In this document: positions 24,505-32,777 of the stretch, in pieces
How the letters are laid out: each line of letters opens with the position of its first letter
How positions within the stretch are numbered: position 1 is the stretch's first letter
NCBI RefSeq assembly: GCF_021502675.1
Contig: NZ_JAKFHA010000007.1
Location: 1-37,188, forward strand
Length of the DNA: 37,188 nucleotides
Origin: Yinghuangia soli
GTDB lineage: Bacteria; Actinomycetota; Actinomycetes; Streptomycetales; Streptomycetaceae
Direction of reading: 5' to 3'
Notes under the pieces: generated by a model
The model's input: the letters and a program-made list of their open reading frames with translations, nothing else
Databases searched by the model: none
Told to the model about the DNA's origin: nothing
Made by a program: the position numbers and the translations under genes

Positions 24505-26175
24505 TCAGGCCGTGAAGACTTCTTCGCCCTGGACGAAAGTGCGGACCACTGCCGTGTCGCCGATCTCCTCGGGCGCGCCGGCGAAGGGATCGCGGTCGAG
24601 CACCGCCAGGTCGGCGTACTTGCCGGCCTCGATCGAGCCGGTGACGTCGTCCATGTGGTTCACCCAGGCGGTGCCGAGGGTGTAGGCGCGGAGGACTTCG
24701 GCAAGGGTGAGCGCCTGCTCCGGGTAGAACGGCTTGCCGGCCGCGCCGGCCACCGCAAGGTCGCCGCCCGGCGGCAGGCGGTTGACCGCGACGTGCATGC
24801 CCCACAGCGGGTTCGGGCTGCTGACCGGCCAATCGCTGCCCGCGACCAGGCGGGCGCCGGCCCGGCGGAGGTCGCCGAACGGGTACTGCTGCGCCGCGCG
24901 TTCGGGGCCGAGGAACGGAATGGTGAGCTCGTCCATCTGCGCCTCGTGGACGGCCCACAGCGGCTGGATGTTCGCGGTCGCGCCGAGTCGGGCGAACCGG
25001 GGCACGTCGTCGGGGTGGACGACCTGCAGGTGGGCCAGGTGGTGCCGGTTGTCGCGGGGGCCGTTGGCCTCGCCGGCGGCCTGGACGGCGTCGAGGGCCT
25101 CGCGGACCGCGCGGTCGCCGAGCGCGTGGAAGTGGATCTGGAAGCCGAGCCGGTCGAGTTCGGCCACCGCCTTCGCGAGCAGGCCGGGGTCGACGAAGCT
25201 GAGCCCGGAGTTGGCCGTCGCGCAGCCGCACCGGTCCAGGTAGGGGCTGAGCATGGCGGCGGTGAAGTTCTCCGCGATGCCGTCCTGCATGATCTTGACG
25301 GAGGTCGCCGCGAAGCGCCCGGCGCGGCCGTGCAGCCGGCGCTCTTCGAGGTCGGGGATCTGTTCGAGGCCGCGCTCGCGGTCCCACCACAGCGCGCCGA
25401 CCACCCGCGCGGTCAGCGCCTCCTCCCGGGCGGCGCGCAGGTACACCGGGAGGTTGTCGCAGTTCCCGGCGAACGCGCCGATGATCGCGTCCTGCCAGCC
25501 GGTGATGCCGAGCGCGTGCAGGTGCTCCTGGGCGCGCAGCAGCCCCTGGTAGGCCTCGTCGTCACCGGTGGTGGGGACATGCCGGGCGACCAGGTCGACG
25601 GCGCCCTCCTGGAGCATGCCGGACGGATGGCCGCCGGGCTCCCGCTCGATCCGGCCGTCCGCGGGGTCGGGCGTGCCGCGGCCGAGGCCGGCGGCCTCCA
25701 GCGCCCGGGTATTGACCCAGGCGCCGTGCCCGTCCCGGTTGCGCAGCATCACGGGACGGTCGGGTACGACCGCGTCCAGCGCGTGCCGGCTCGGGACGCC
25801 GCCGGGGAAGGCCTCCATCGACCAGCCGCCGCCGAGGATCCACGCGGCCTCGGGGTTGCTCCGTGCATAGGAGCCGATGGCCTCCTGGTACGCGGCCAGG
25901 CCGGGCGCCTCCGACAGATCGCAGCGCAGCAGCTGGACGCCGGCCTCCACCGGGTGCATGTGCGAGTCCTGGAAGCCGGGCACCAGCAGCCCGCCGGCCA
26001 GGTCGACGACGCGTGTCCCCGGCCCGGCGAGCCCGCGGATCTCCCGGGCGCCGCCGACCGCGGCGATGCGCCCGCCGGCCACCGCCACCGCGGCGTCGAC
26101 CGGCTCCGCCGCATCGCCGGTGAAGACCCGGCCGCCGGAGAAGACGGTGTCCACCCGCCCCGCTGAACTGCTCAT
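24505..26175 (-). CDS. Amidohydrolase 3 family metal-dependent hydrolase (YtcJ-like)
   Basis: The 556-residue protein is a TIM-barrel amidohydrolase with the small composite beta domain at both ends (DTVFSGGRVFTGDAAEPVDA and SIEAGKYADLAVLDRDPF). Metal ligands are recognisable: DSHMHP (H72 and H74), the SVKIMQDG strand, FHALGD, HHLAHLQVVHP, and the catalytic aspartate in GSDWPVSSPNP. The family hydrolyses amide or related bonds of small molecules; N-acyl amino acids and formamides are examples. There is no signal peptide, so it acts in the cytoplasm, probably on the compound imported by the downstream Opp-type transporter. The start at 26175 has GGGAG upstream. It is the first gene of the operon. 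Confidence 0.9.
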   Translation of the reverse strand: MSSSAGRVDTVFSGGRVFTGDAAEPVDAAVAVAGGRIAAVGGAREIRGLAGPGTRVVDLAGGLLVPGFQDSHMHPVEAGVQLLRCDLSEAPGLAAYQEAIGSYARSNPEAAWILGGGWSMEAFPGGVPSRHALDAVVPDRPVMLRNRDGHGAWVNTRALEAAGLGRGTPDPADGRIEREPGGHPSGMLQEGAVDLVARHVPTTGDDEAYQGLLRAQEHLHALGITGWQDAIIGAFAGNCDNLPVYLRAAREEALTARVVGALWWDRERGLEQIPDLEERRLHGRAGRFAATSVKIMQDGIAENFTAAMLSPYLDRCGCATANSGLSFVDPGLLAKAVAELDRLGFQIHFHALGDRAVREALDAVQAAGEANGPRDNRHHLAHLQVVHPDDVPRFARLGATANIQPLWAVHEAQMDELTIPFLGPERAAQQYPFGDLRRAGARLVAGSDWPVSSPNPLWGMHVAVNRLPPGGDLAVAGAAGKPFYPEQALTLAEVLRAYTLGTAWVNHMDDVTGSIEAGKYADLAVLDRDPFAGAPEEIGDTAVVRTFVQGEEVFTA

Positions 26176-26234
26176 CGCCGCTCCCATGTACCGGCGAGCC
26201 GGCCCGGTGCGGCGGCTCGTGCCGGGGAGTCAAA

Positions 26235-26270
26235 CAGCGGCGCAACAGTGATGTCAACAGTGATGCGCAA
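26235..26270. promoter_or_regulatory. Iterated repeats in the TetR/amidohydrolase divergent promoter
   Basis: Three units abut: CAGCGGCGCAA (26235-26245), CAGTGATGTCAA (26246-26257) and CAGTGATGCGCAA (26258-26270). A perfect TTGACA -35 on the minus strand (26257-26252) spans the second unit, with a weak TTGACT -10 18 bp further (26233-26228). The array is a likely operator for the adjacent TetR regulator. Confidence 0.5.
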
Positions 26271-26302
26271 TGTCCTGGCGCGATGGGTAGACTGGCCCCA
26301 CC

Positions 26303-27037
26303 ATGTCGAGCTCCCCCGCGTCGAACCCGCCCGCGGCCCCCGTGCGCACCAAGCGCGTCGGCCGCCAGCTCACCCCGGACCAGATCGTCGAGGCCAGCCT
26401 GCGCATCGCCGCCCGCGGCAGCGCGGACGCCTTCACGATCCGCCGCCTCGGCGACGAACTGGGCAGCGACCCGACGGCGATCTACCGCCACTTCCGGGAC
26501 AAGGACGAGCTGATGCTCACGGTCGCCGACCGCATGCACGGCGAGGTCCTCGACAACGTCCCCGACGGCCTCGACTGGCGCGACCGCCTCCGCGCGCTCG
26601 CCGCCGCCGCGCACGCCGCCGCGGTGAAGTACCCGATCGTCGCGTCGAGTACCGCCAGCCGCACCACGCGCCGCGTCAACGAGTTCCGCATCGTCGAACT
26701 CATCCTCGGCGCCCTCGCCGAGGCCGGCCTCGACGGCGCCGACGCCGCGCTGTACTACCGCGTGGTCGGCGACTCGATGCTCGCGTACACCGGCCAGTAC
26801 GCCGCGTACCTGCTCGTCGAACCGGGCGTGCGCGCATCGGACGAGGCCTCCTGGTCAGGCGAGTACCGACTCGCCGACACGGCCCGCTTCCCGCACATCA
26901 CCCGGCTCGGCGACGAACTCCCCGCCATCACCCACGAAGCCATCTACGAGGCCCGCTTCGAGGCGCTGATCATCGCGATCGAGCACCTCGCCGCCGAACG
27001 CCGCGCCGCCGCCGGGGACGCCGGCACCGCATCCTGA
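26303..27037 (+). CDS. TetR family transcriptional regulator
   Basis: The 244-residue protein has a clear TetR helix-turn-helix (about 20-75): LTPDQIVEASLRIAARGSAD, FTIRRLGDELGSDPTAIYRH and FRDKDELMLTVADRM. The C-terminal domain is helical and unassigned (VVGDSMLAYTGQYAAYLLVE). It is divergent from the amidohydrolase-opp operon and is the likely repressor acting on the iterated repeats between them. No Shine-Dalgarno tract precedes the ATG; a TAGACT box (26288-26293) ends nine bases before it, so the message may be nearly leaderless. It converges on the 27050-33575 block with only 12 bp between stops. Confidence 0.88.
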   Translation: MSSSPASNPPAAPVRTKRVGRQLTPDQIVEASLRIAARGSADAFTIRRLGDELGSDPTAIYRHFRDKDELMLTVADRMHGEVLDNVPDGLDWRDRLRALAAAAHAAAVKYPIVASSTASRTTRRVNEFRIVELILGALAEAGLDGADAALYYRVVGDSMLAYTGQYAAYLLVEPGVRASDEASWSGEYRLADTARFPHITRLGDELPAITHEAIYEARFEALIIAIEHLAAERRAAAGDAGTAS

Positions 27038-27049
27038 CCGGCCCGCGGC

Positions 27050-28021
27050 CTACGGCCCCACCTGCAGGAACTCCGCCGGCGGCCGGCCGACGGCCCACAA
27101 GTCGTTGAACCGGTGGATGCACTGCGCCACCCGCTCGCTGCGCCACACCATCCGCGTCGTGTCGATCACCGGCTGCGCGCTCAGCTCGGGCCGCACCTCG
27201 TAGGTCGCCTCGCCGTCGAACACGATGAAGTCGATCATCGTGTCGATGCGGGCCGTCTCCGGGAACGTCGACGTGGTGGCGACCCGTACCTCCACCCCGA
27301 GTTCGGCATGCCGGCGGCAGCGCTCCTGGACGCTCGCGTCCTGCGCCTCGGCGTCGTCCGCGACGATGAAGAGCCGGCGCACCCGCACCCCGCGCAGGAT
27401 CGCCTTGCGCTGCGCGACCAGGTAGCGGCGCCCCAGCTCCGTCGTCCAGAACTCGTAGTCCACCGACGTGCTCGTCGCATCGATCGTGGCACGCGTGACA
27501 TCAGTCAGCGTCAGCAGCCAGTCGTGGTCCTCGCCCGCATAGTCCACGTGATCCGTCTTCAGGTCCCGCAACAACTGCGTGACGCGCCGGAGTTCGGCCT
27601 CCGCGAAGGCATAGATGATGTCCGGCTCGTCGCCCCCGATAGCGGTCGCAGAACGCACCAGATCCGTCAGCGCCTCGGTGGGCAGCGCAGAACCCGATAC
27701 TTCCCCGAAGAACTTGGTGGCCTCGCTCACCCGCGCGAAACCCGTCTCGACCAGGATTTCCATCCCCGCCGTGTGATGGCCCCACGACGTCGTCATCCCG
27801 TCGGCATGCTGCTCCACCGCCAACCCGACCTCACCGAGCCGCCGTTCGAAATCCACCATGTACTGCACGATGAGCGTGGCACCGCCTATGAAGATCGTGA
27901 TGGTCAGCTGCCACACCTCTTCCTGACCGGTCAGCTCGGTCACCGAATAGGCGATGCCGCCGAACACCACGGCCAGGACGGCCTTCAAGAGAAAGGGCGG
28001 TATTGCAGGTGTCTGGCGCAT
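27050..28021 (-). CDS. Two-TM protein with a possible phospholipase-D-like domain
   Basis: The 323-residue protein has two N-terminal membrane helices (about 11-28, LLKAVLAVVFGGIAYSV, and 39-56, LTITIFIGGATLIVQYMV), a helical middle, and a C-terminal alpha/beta domain from about residue 160. That domain contains SVDYEFWTTELGRRYLVAQR, AILRGVRVRRLFIVADD, LGVEVRVATTS and MIDFIVFDGEATYEVRPE. The order resembles PLD-type sensor or effector domains, but the catalytic HxK(x4)D motif is not visible, so it would be degenerate. This assignment is inference. It lies 34 bp after the SCO2521-like gene, has a GGGGGAG ribosome site, and probably belongs to that operon. It could anchor the system to the membrane. 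Confidence 0.6.
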   Translation of the reverse strand: MRQTPAIPPFLLKAVLAVVFGGIAYSVTELTGQEEVWQLTITIFIGGATLIVQYMVDFERRLGEVGLAVEQHADGMTTSWGHHTAGMEILVETGFARVSEATKFFGEVSGSALPTEALTDLVRSATAIGGDEPDIIYAFAEAELRRVTQLLRDLKTDHVDYAGEDHDWLLTLTDVTRATIDATSTSVDYEFWTTELGRRYLVAQRKAILRGVRVRRLFIVADDAEAQDASVQERCRRHAELGVEVRVATTSTFPETARIDTMIDFIVFDGEATYEVRPELSAQPVIDTTRMVWRSERVAQCIHRFNDLWAVGRPPAEFLQVGP

Positions 28022-28055
28022 GTCTCCCCCGATGGGATCGCGTGGCGTCGGCCGC

Positions 28056-29024
28056 CTAATGTCGAGTCAGGTCGTCTCGCAGCAAAGGGATGGCCTGCAA
28101 GGCCAGTTGGTCGCGAATACGCTGCACGAGGATGCGCCACTGCGCGGAAAATCCCGGCGTACGCTCCAGCACCTCCCACAGCGGGACGAGCGGCGCCGCC
28201 ACCCGGACCATGGGCATCCACAAATGCAGCAGATGGTCGACGGCCGGACGCAGCGCCGCGACCGCCTCGGGGCCCGGCACGGACCCCAGCCGGCTGCGCT
28301 CGACCATGTGCACCAGAGTCGTCAGCAGCCAGTCGTGCAAGGCAAGGTCCTCGCACAGACCCAGCACGCCCTCGTCGTCGGGATCGGGCACCCGGAGCAG
28401 CACCGTACGCAGCCCGTCATCCGCCAACGTGAACCGCTCGATCACCGGCGCGGCCCCCGGATCGCCCCGCAGCGCCGACCAACGCAGCCGCGTACGCCGC
28501 GACTTGAACGGCGCCCGCCGGTCCAGCAGCGCATGCGCATGCAGATCGCCGATCAGGCGCTCCGCAACCGCCCCCGGGTCCAACGTCTGCACCCCGCCGG
28601 CCCGTCCGTCCAGGAAGCCCGCGGCCGCGTCCCCCTCCTCCAGCCGCCCCGCAGGCTCCACGATGCCCGGCCGCACCAGGTAATGCCCCCACGGCTGCCG
28701 GTGCTCCGGCCCCCGCGCGGGCGCCCTGAAGCACGCCGTGGCCTGCAGCACCCGGCCCTCGGTCAGCACCGCCCGCGCCCGCACCGTCCCGACCCCGCGC
28801 ACCTTCGCCCCCGACTTCGCCGGGAACAAGCAGTCCACACCGGTCAGCAACTCCGGCGAGACCACATGCAGATTCGGCCGGGCCGACAGCGACACCCCCG
28901 AATCCGGCCGCAACTGCAGCAACTGCGCAGCCGACGCCGCCGGCAGCGAAGCCGACGTCTGCAGCAGGCAGGTCCGCACCTCCCCGCAGGAGAGCACCCG
29001 GACGCCGTCCCCCGTGGCGTCCAT
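28056..29024 (-). CDS. SCO2521 family protein (unknown function)
   Basis: The 322-residue protein begins MDATGDGVRVLSCGEVRTCL. I recognise it from its sequence and neighbours as the SCO2521 type, a conserved actinobacterial family with no known activity. It has an N-terminal beta-rich half (LLQTSASLPAASAAQLLQLR, NLHVVSPELLTGVDC) and a helical C-terminal half rich in Leu and Arg (LHDWLLTTLVHMVERSRLG, WRILVQRIRDQLALQAIPLL). No signal peptide or membrane helix is evident. The ATG shares one base with the stop of the SCO2522-like gene (TGATG). A much longer open frame reaching 30038 is noise from the genes upstream. Confidence 0.8.
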   Translation of the reverse strand: MDATGDGVRVLSCGEVRTCLLQTSASLPAASAAQLLQLRPDSGVSLSARPNLHVVSPELLTGVDCLFPAKSGAKVRGVGTVRARAVLTEGRVLQATACFRAPARGPEHRQPWGHYLVRPGIVEPAGRLEEGDAAAGFLDGRAGGVQTLDPGAVAERLIGDLHAHALLDRRAPFKSRRTRLRWSALRGDPGAAPVIERFTLADDGLRTVLLRVPDPDDEGVLGLCEDLALHDWLLTTLVHMVERSRLGSVPGPEAVAALRPAVDHLLHLWMPMVRVAAPLVPLWEVLERTPGFSAQWRILVQRIRDQLALQAIPLLRDDLTRH

Positions 29025-29980
29025 CAGGAACCCGAATACAGGACGTAGGCCGCCCGGTCGGCCACCTCCGCAGGGAGCGGAAAGCCCTCCTGCGCGGCAC
29101 GTTCCGAGACCTGCTCCAGCGCCCTCGGCTCCACCTGCACCCGGCCGAGGACGATGCGCACCGCATGCTCCACGTCCAAGAACCGGTTCGGCAGCACCGA
29201 GCACGTCTGGTACGCGGCGAACGGCGCCGCTTCCTCCCGCAGTTGCACCACCGCCGGAAGCGCGTCCCAGTCCCCCGGGAAACCGCCCGCCCACCGCACC
29301 GGCGACATCACCGGATCGCCGCGATGCCGCAGCAGCCCGAGCCGCGCCAACTGCCACACCGCGGCCAGGAACGCACACGACCAGGTCCGGCGCTGCCCCC
29401 GGTCGTCCCACAACTCGACGTCGGTGAACACCGAATGGCGCCGCGCACCGACCTCGGACGGCGGGCTCCAGGCCGGCACGCCGCTCATCGCCTCCAGGGC
29501 GTCGACGGCCGGGGTGCGCTCGCCGTTGCACATCCAGCCCACCTCGCGCACCGGCGGCCGCGAACCGTTGCTGCCCGGCGGCGGCGCCTCGACGAGCCGG
29601 GCCAGAACCGACGCGGCCAGCTCGACACCGTCCGCCCGCGCGCACCCCGACTCGCGGGCCAGATAGTCGATGCGCAGGCCGGCCGCCTCGGCCTCGGCCA
29701 GCACCATCGGGACCAACTCGGCCGGCGAGGAGTACCGGGTGAAGTAGTCGTCCACGAGAAAGCACGTGCTGATCCGCGGCCGGCCCCGCGGCAGCTGCGC
29801 CGCGGTCATCGCGGTGACCGCGTCCGCCCACGGCCGGACCCGGCCGAAATGGGCGCGCAGCCGCTCCGGGCCGGCCGCGAAGTCGTCCATGTACAGATGG
29901 CCGAGTTCGAGGGAGACATGCGCGAGGGGCACCGCCGCGACCCGCGGCTCGGCCGTCGTCTCGTGGAACACGGTCTCCAC
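29024..29980 (-). CDS. SCO2522 family protein (unknown function)
   Basis: The 318-residue protein starts at a GTG whose first base is the last base of the preceding TAG stop (TAGTG), with GGAGG eight bases upstream inside the SCO2523-like gene. Features include an N-terminal strand-helix region LAHVSLELGHLYMDDF, ISTCFLVDDYFTRYSSPAEL, and a central WMCNGERTPAVDALEAMSG. The C-terminal part has WSCAFLAAVWQLARLGLLRH and YQTCSVLPNRFLDVEHAVRI. The acidic VDDYF and the conserved cysteines could be functional, but no known catalytic motif is evident. The identification as SCO2522-type rests on sequence impression plus gene order next to SCO2521-, SCO2523- and SCO2524-like genes. Confidence 0.8.
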   Translation of the reverse strand: METVFHETTAEPRVAAVPLAHVSLELGHLYMDDFAAGPERLRAHFGRVRPWADAVTAMTAAQLPRGRPRISTCFLVDDYFTRYSSPAELVPMVLAEAEAAGLRIDYLARESGCARADGVELAASVLARLVEAPPPGSNGSRPPVREVGWMCNGERTPAVDALEAMSGVPAWSPPSEVGARRHSVFTDVELWDDRGQRRTWSCAFLAAVWQLARLGLLRHRGDPVMSPVRWAGGFPGDWDALPAVVQLREEAAPFAAYQTCSVLPNRFLDVEHAVRIVLGRVQVEPRALEQVSERAAQEGFPLPAEVADRAAYVLYSGS

Positions 29981-30900
29981 TACGGCGACCTCCACATCTC
30001 GTCGTCGAACAGCGCCTTCGACAATTCCTCGAGAGCAAGCCAGGTCTCGATGTTGGCGACGCCGCTGCCCGGCGTGACGTCGTCTATGGTGATCAGCTGC
30101 TCGCGCCACTGCAGCACCGGTTCGAGCGGCACCGCCCCCAGCTTGCGGGTGTTGCCGATCCCGTGCTCCGCGGCCAGCTCCCGCAGTTGCTCGTTGCACG
30201 CCCGCATCCACGACGCCTGCTCCAGCGGCACGGACGCCCACAGCGCCCCATCGGGATCCGGCACCGCGGCCCGCACCGGGCGTATCGCCGCGGCGAGTTC
30301 ATCCTTGTCGTGCCCCCGCGCGGCACCCGCCTCCAGGATCCCGCGCGCACCGAACATCAGGCCCGCAGCGGCGATCACATGCTGGCGCGTCCAGCGGTGG
30401 AACACCATCCACCGGCTGGTCACCTGCTTCAACTCGGGCCGGGCGGTGACCTCCAGGACCATGTCCATCGCATACGAACGGCCCGCGCTGAGATCGACCA
30501 GCACCACGTCGAACTCCTCCTCCAGCCGCAGGAAGAGGGTCACGCAGCGGCGCACCGTCTCGCGCCCGATCACGAACTCGCCGCCGCCGCGGTCGCCCGG
30601 GAACAGCGCCAGACGCCCCGCATTGACCGGCTGATTGCGCAGCACGCGGTGCTCGGTCTCCGCCCATACGTCGATCCGGCGCGGCTCCGTCACCCCGCCC
30701 TGCAAATACGAGTGCAGGCCGTTCCCGTCGATACCGCGCAACGCACTGGGGACGTCGAAGACCGCCGCCGCGGTGGGCGAGCCGAAGTCGAAGTCCAGGT
30801 AGCAGACGTCGCGTCCGTTGACCGCGCACTGGTACGCGATGTTGGCACTGGTCACCGAACGGCCGGTGCCGCCTTTGTCCGACGCAGCGAAGACGAGCAC
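29980..30900 (-). CDS. SCO2523 family variant P-loop ATPase-like protein (ParA/MinD-related)
   Basis: The 306-residue protein begins MLVFAASDKGGTGRSVTSAN. The deviant Walker A of ParA/MinD proteins is KGGxGKT; here it is K9-G-G-T-G-R14-S15, with the signature lysine kept but the P-loop lysine replaced by arginine. Other parts fit: YLDFDFGSPTAAAVF (switch I region, D36 and D38) and VVLVDLSAGRS (Walker B-like, D136). These proteins form nucleotide-dependent dimers that position partners on membranes or DNA; with Arg14, ATP hydrolysis may be weak or absent, though other variant P-loop proteins retain function. The GTG start lies three bases after the SCO2524-like stop. Confidence 0.88.
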   Translation of the reverse strand: MLVFAASDKGGTGRSVTSANIAYQCAVNGRDVCYLDFDFGSPTAAAVFDVPSALRGIDGNGLHSYLQGGVTEPRRIDVWAETEHRVLRNQPVNAGRLALFPGDRGGGEFVIGRETVRRCVTLFLRLEEEFDVVLVDLSAGRSYAMDMVLEVTARPELKQVTSRWMVFHRWTRQHVIAAAGLMFGARGILEAGAARGHDKDELAAAIRPVRAAVPDPDGALWASVPLEQASWMRACNEQLRELAAEHGIGNTRKLGAVPLEPVLQWREQLITIDDVTPGSGVANIETWLALEELSKALFDDEMWRSP

Positions 30901-30903
30901 CGG

Positions 30904-32745
30904 TCACACCCCCCGGGACGCGACCTGCCGACCCACCGCCAGCTTGTCCAGATCACCGAGGACCAGCAGCGCCAATGCGCAGGCGGTGCCCGGCTGTTCG
31001 TCGACGATCGTCTGGGCCCGGCGCAGCCGCACCTCGACCTGCTTGAGCGCCAGGTGCCGCGTGCTGTCCTCGACCGAGGTCGGCTCCATCAGCTCGTTGC
31101 CGTACAACTGCCCGGCCTCGCTCAGCAGCGCATCGGCCATGCCGGTCAACTCCGCGCTGCGGATGGGACTCTGCCCGTACAGCTGGCGAGCCGCGACCAT
31201 GCTCTCGACCACGCGCTCGGTGGTGCTCCACGACAACTTGCGGTCCAGCTTGGGCGAGACCGGGAAGCTCACGTGCACGTCGTCCCACAGTCGCGTGCCC
31301 ACACCGTCCTTGATGCGGCGGGCCCACAAGTGGTCGAGGGTCCGCTCGGCCAACTGCATGAGCCGCTCGCGCGACGCGAGGTTCCGGGACAGCCCGCACA
31401 GCTGGATGGTCCGCTTCAGCAACTGCGCGGAGAAGTCGGTCAGTGCCCACTGCATCGGCGGACCGAGCGTCTCGCTGCCGAGCAGGTTCAACCGGACCCC
31501 GGGATTGTGCAGCGCCACCACCGGGTCGTTGTCCATGGGACGGCTGGTCACCCGGCCGCGCTCGGCCAGCCGCTCCATGATCGCCACGGTTCTGGTCAGG
31601 TCGTCGTCGGTGGCTTTGCGGCGGACCAGGTCCTGGATCACGATCGCGGCGACCGAGAGACTGAAGTACTCCGACTCCAACTGCTGGCCGGTCGTCCGCC
31701 AGGGGATGTCCTCCAGCGGCCACGTGCCCTCGCCGAAGCGCGCCACGATCGACCAGTACTGCTGGGTGATCTCCCAGCGCAGGCGCAGCGCCTCCGCCAG
31801 CCGCTGCTGCTCCGCGTTGAGCAGACCGAGGATGAGCGTGCGCTCCGAATACAGGTCGGCGATGCCGTCCAGCGCCACCACCGAGAAGTACAGGTACGGA
31901 GTCGCCAGCGCCACGCCCTTGGGCTGGCCGCCGATCGCCTCCTCGGTGTCCACCTCGGGCGCGTCCGCCACCACGCTCCACGACCAGCCGCACTCGAACA
32001 GCTGGTTGTCGTCCTCCAGCACCCCGGCCACGTCCAGACCGAGGACCAGGCGGTCCCGGATGGTGGCGCGCAGCGGGCGCAGGCGGCGCTGGAACTGCTG
32101 CATCAGCAGCCGGTCCCCTGGCCGACCCCGGGTGACGAGACCGCTCAGCGCCTTGCCCTGCGGCGACTCCGACTCGAACACGTTCACCGTGAAACTGCGC
32201 AGCAGGCTCACCATCGCCGCGGTCAGGCGCAGCGAGATGGCCTCCCGTAACGCCTCGGCCTTCTCCTGGACCTCGGTCCGCCGCGGCTTCGCCAGGTACA
32301 CCTTGAGGAAGCCGAGCGTGGCGAGCCCCAGCGTGATGGCCATGGAATAGGCGTCCGTCACGCCCAGTTCGCGCTGCGCCTCGGTCAGCGAGTCGGCCTT
32401 CTTCTCGGGCGAGAAGTAGTAACCGCCGGAGAAGGTCGGGACGCCGTCCTCGTCGGTGTGCTGCTCGACGTACTCGCTGAGCGCGTCGATGAGCTTGAGC
32501 GGGATCTCGCTGCGCCCGCCGAGGACGCGCACCGCTTCCAGGACGTCCCGGTCGGTGGTGTCCGGATCGTCCAGCCGGAACGCGGGGACCTCGGTGGCGG
32601 GATACATGATGCAGAGCAGGCGCTCGGCGTCCGCGACGCTGCTCGGCGTGGCGTTGTCGTCCCACAGCCATTCGCCGCCGACGTACGACTGCCGGGCGAC
32701 CGCCTGCCAAATCTCCAACAGCTGCTGGCGCGGCTGGATCCGCAT
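30904..32745 (-). CDS. SCO2524 family protein (unknown function), with an in-frame TTA codon
   Basis: The 613-residue protein is the largest of the cluster, starts MRIQPRQQLLEIWQAVARQS and has AAGGGGA before its ATG. It is mainly alpha-helical. A mildly hydrophobic stretch near 134-153 (MAITLGLATLGFLKVYLAK) might associate with membrane but is followed by charged helices. Other marks are FECGWSWSVVADAPEVD, YLYFSVVALDGIADLYSERT and VRLRRAQTIVDEQPGTACAL. I know of no assigned activity for the SCO2524 type. Leu166 is encoded by TTA (32250-32248), the rarest codon in streptomycetes and the one read by the bldA tRNA, which suggests developmental control of this protein and, through overlap, of the genes downstream. 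Confidence 0.82.
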   Translation of the reverse strand: MRIQPRQQLLEIWQAVARQSYVGGEWLWDDNATPSSVADAERLLCIMYPATEVPAFRLDDPDTTDRDVLEAVRVLGGRSEIPLKLIDALSEYVEQHTDEDGVPTFSGGYYFSPEKKADSLTEAQRELGVTDAYSMAITLGLATLGFLKVYLAKPRRTEVQEKAEALREAISLRLTAAMVSLLRSFTVNVFESESPQGKALSGLVTRGRPGDRLLMQQFQRRLRPLRATIRDRLVLGLDVAGVLEDDNQLFECGWSWSVVADAPEVDTEEAIGGQPKGVALATPYLYFSVVALDGIADLYSERTLILGLLNAEQQRLAEALRLRWEITQQYWSIVARFGEGTWPLEDIPWRTTGQQLESEYFSLSVAAIVIQDLVRRKATDDDLTRTVAIMERLAERGRVTSRPMDNDPVVALHNPGVRLNLLGSETLGPPMQWALTDFSAQLLKRTIQLCGLSRNLASRERLMQLAERTLDHLWARRIKDGVGTRLWDDVHVSFPVSPKLDRKLSWSTTERVVESMVAARQLYGQSPIRSAELTGMADALLSEAGQLYGNELMEPTSVEDSTRHLALKQVEVRLRRAQTIVDEQPGTACALALLVLGDLDKLAVGRQVASRGV

Positions 32746-32777
32746 CCCGTTCCCCTTATGAAGATGTCCTGCCGTGG

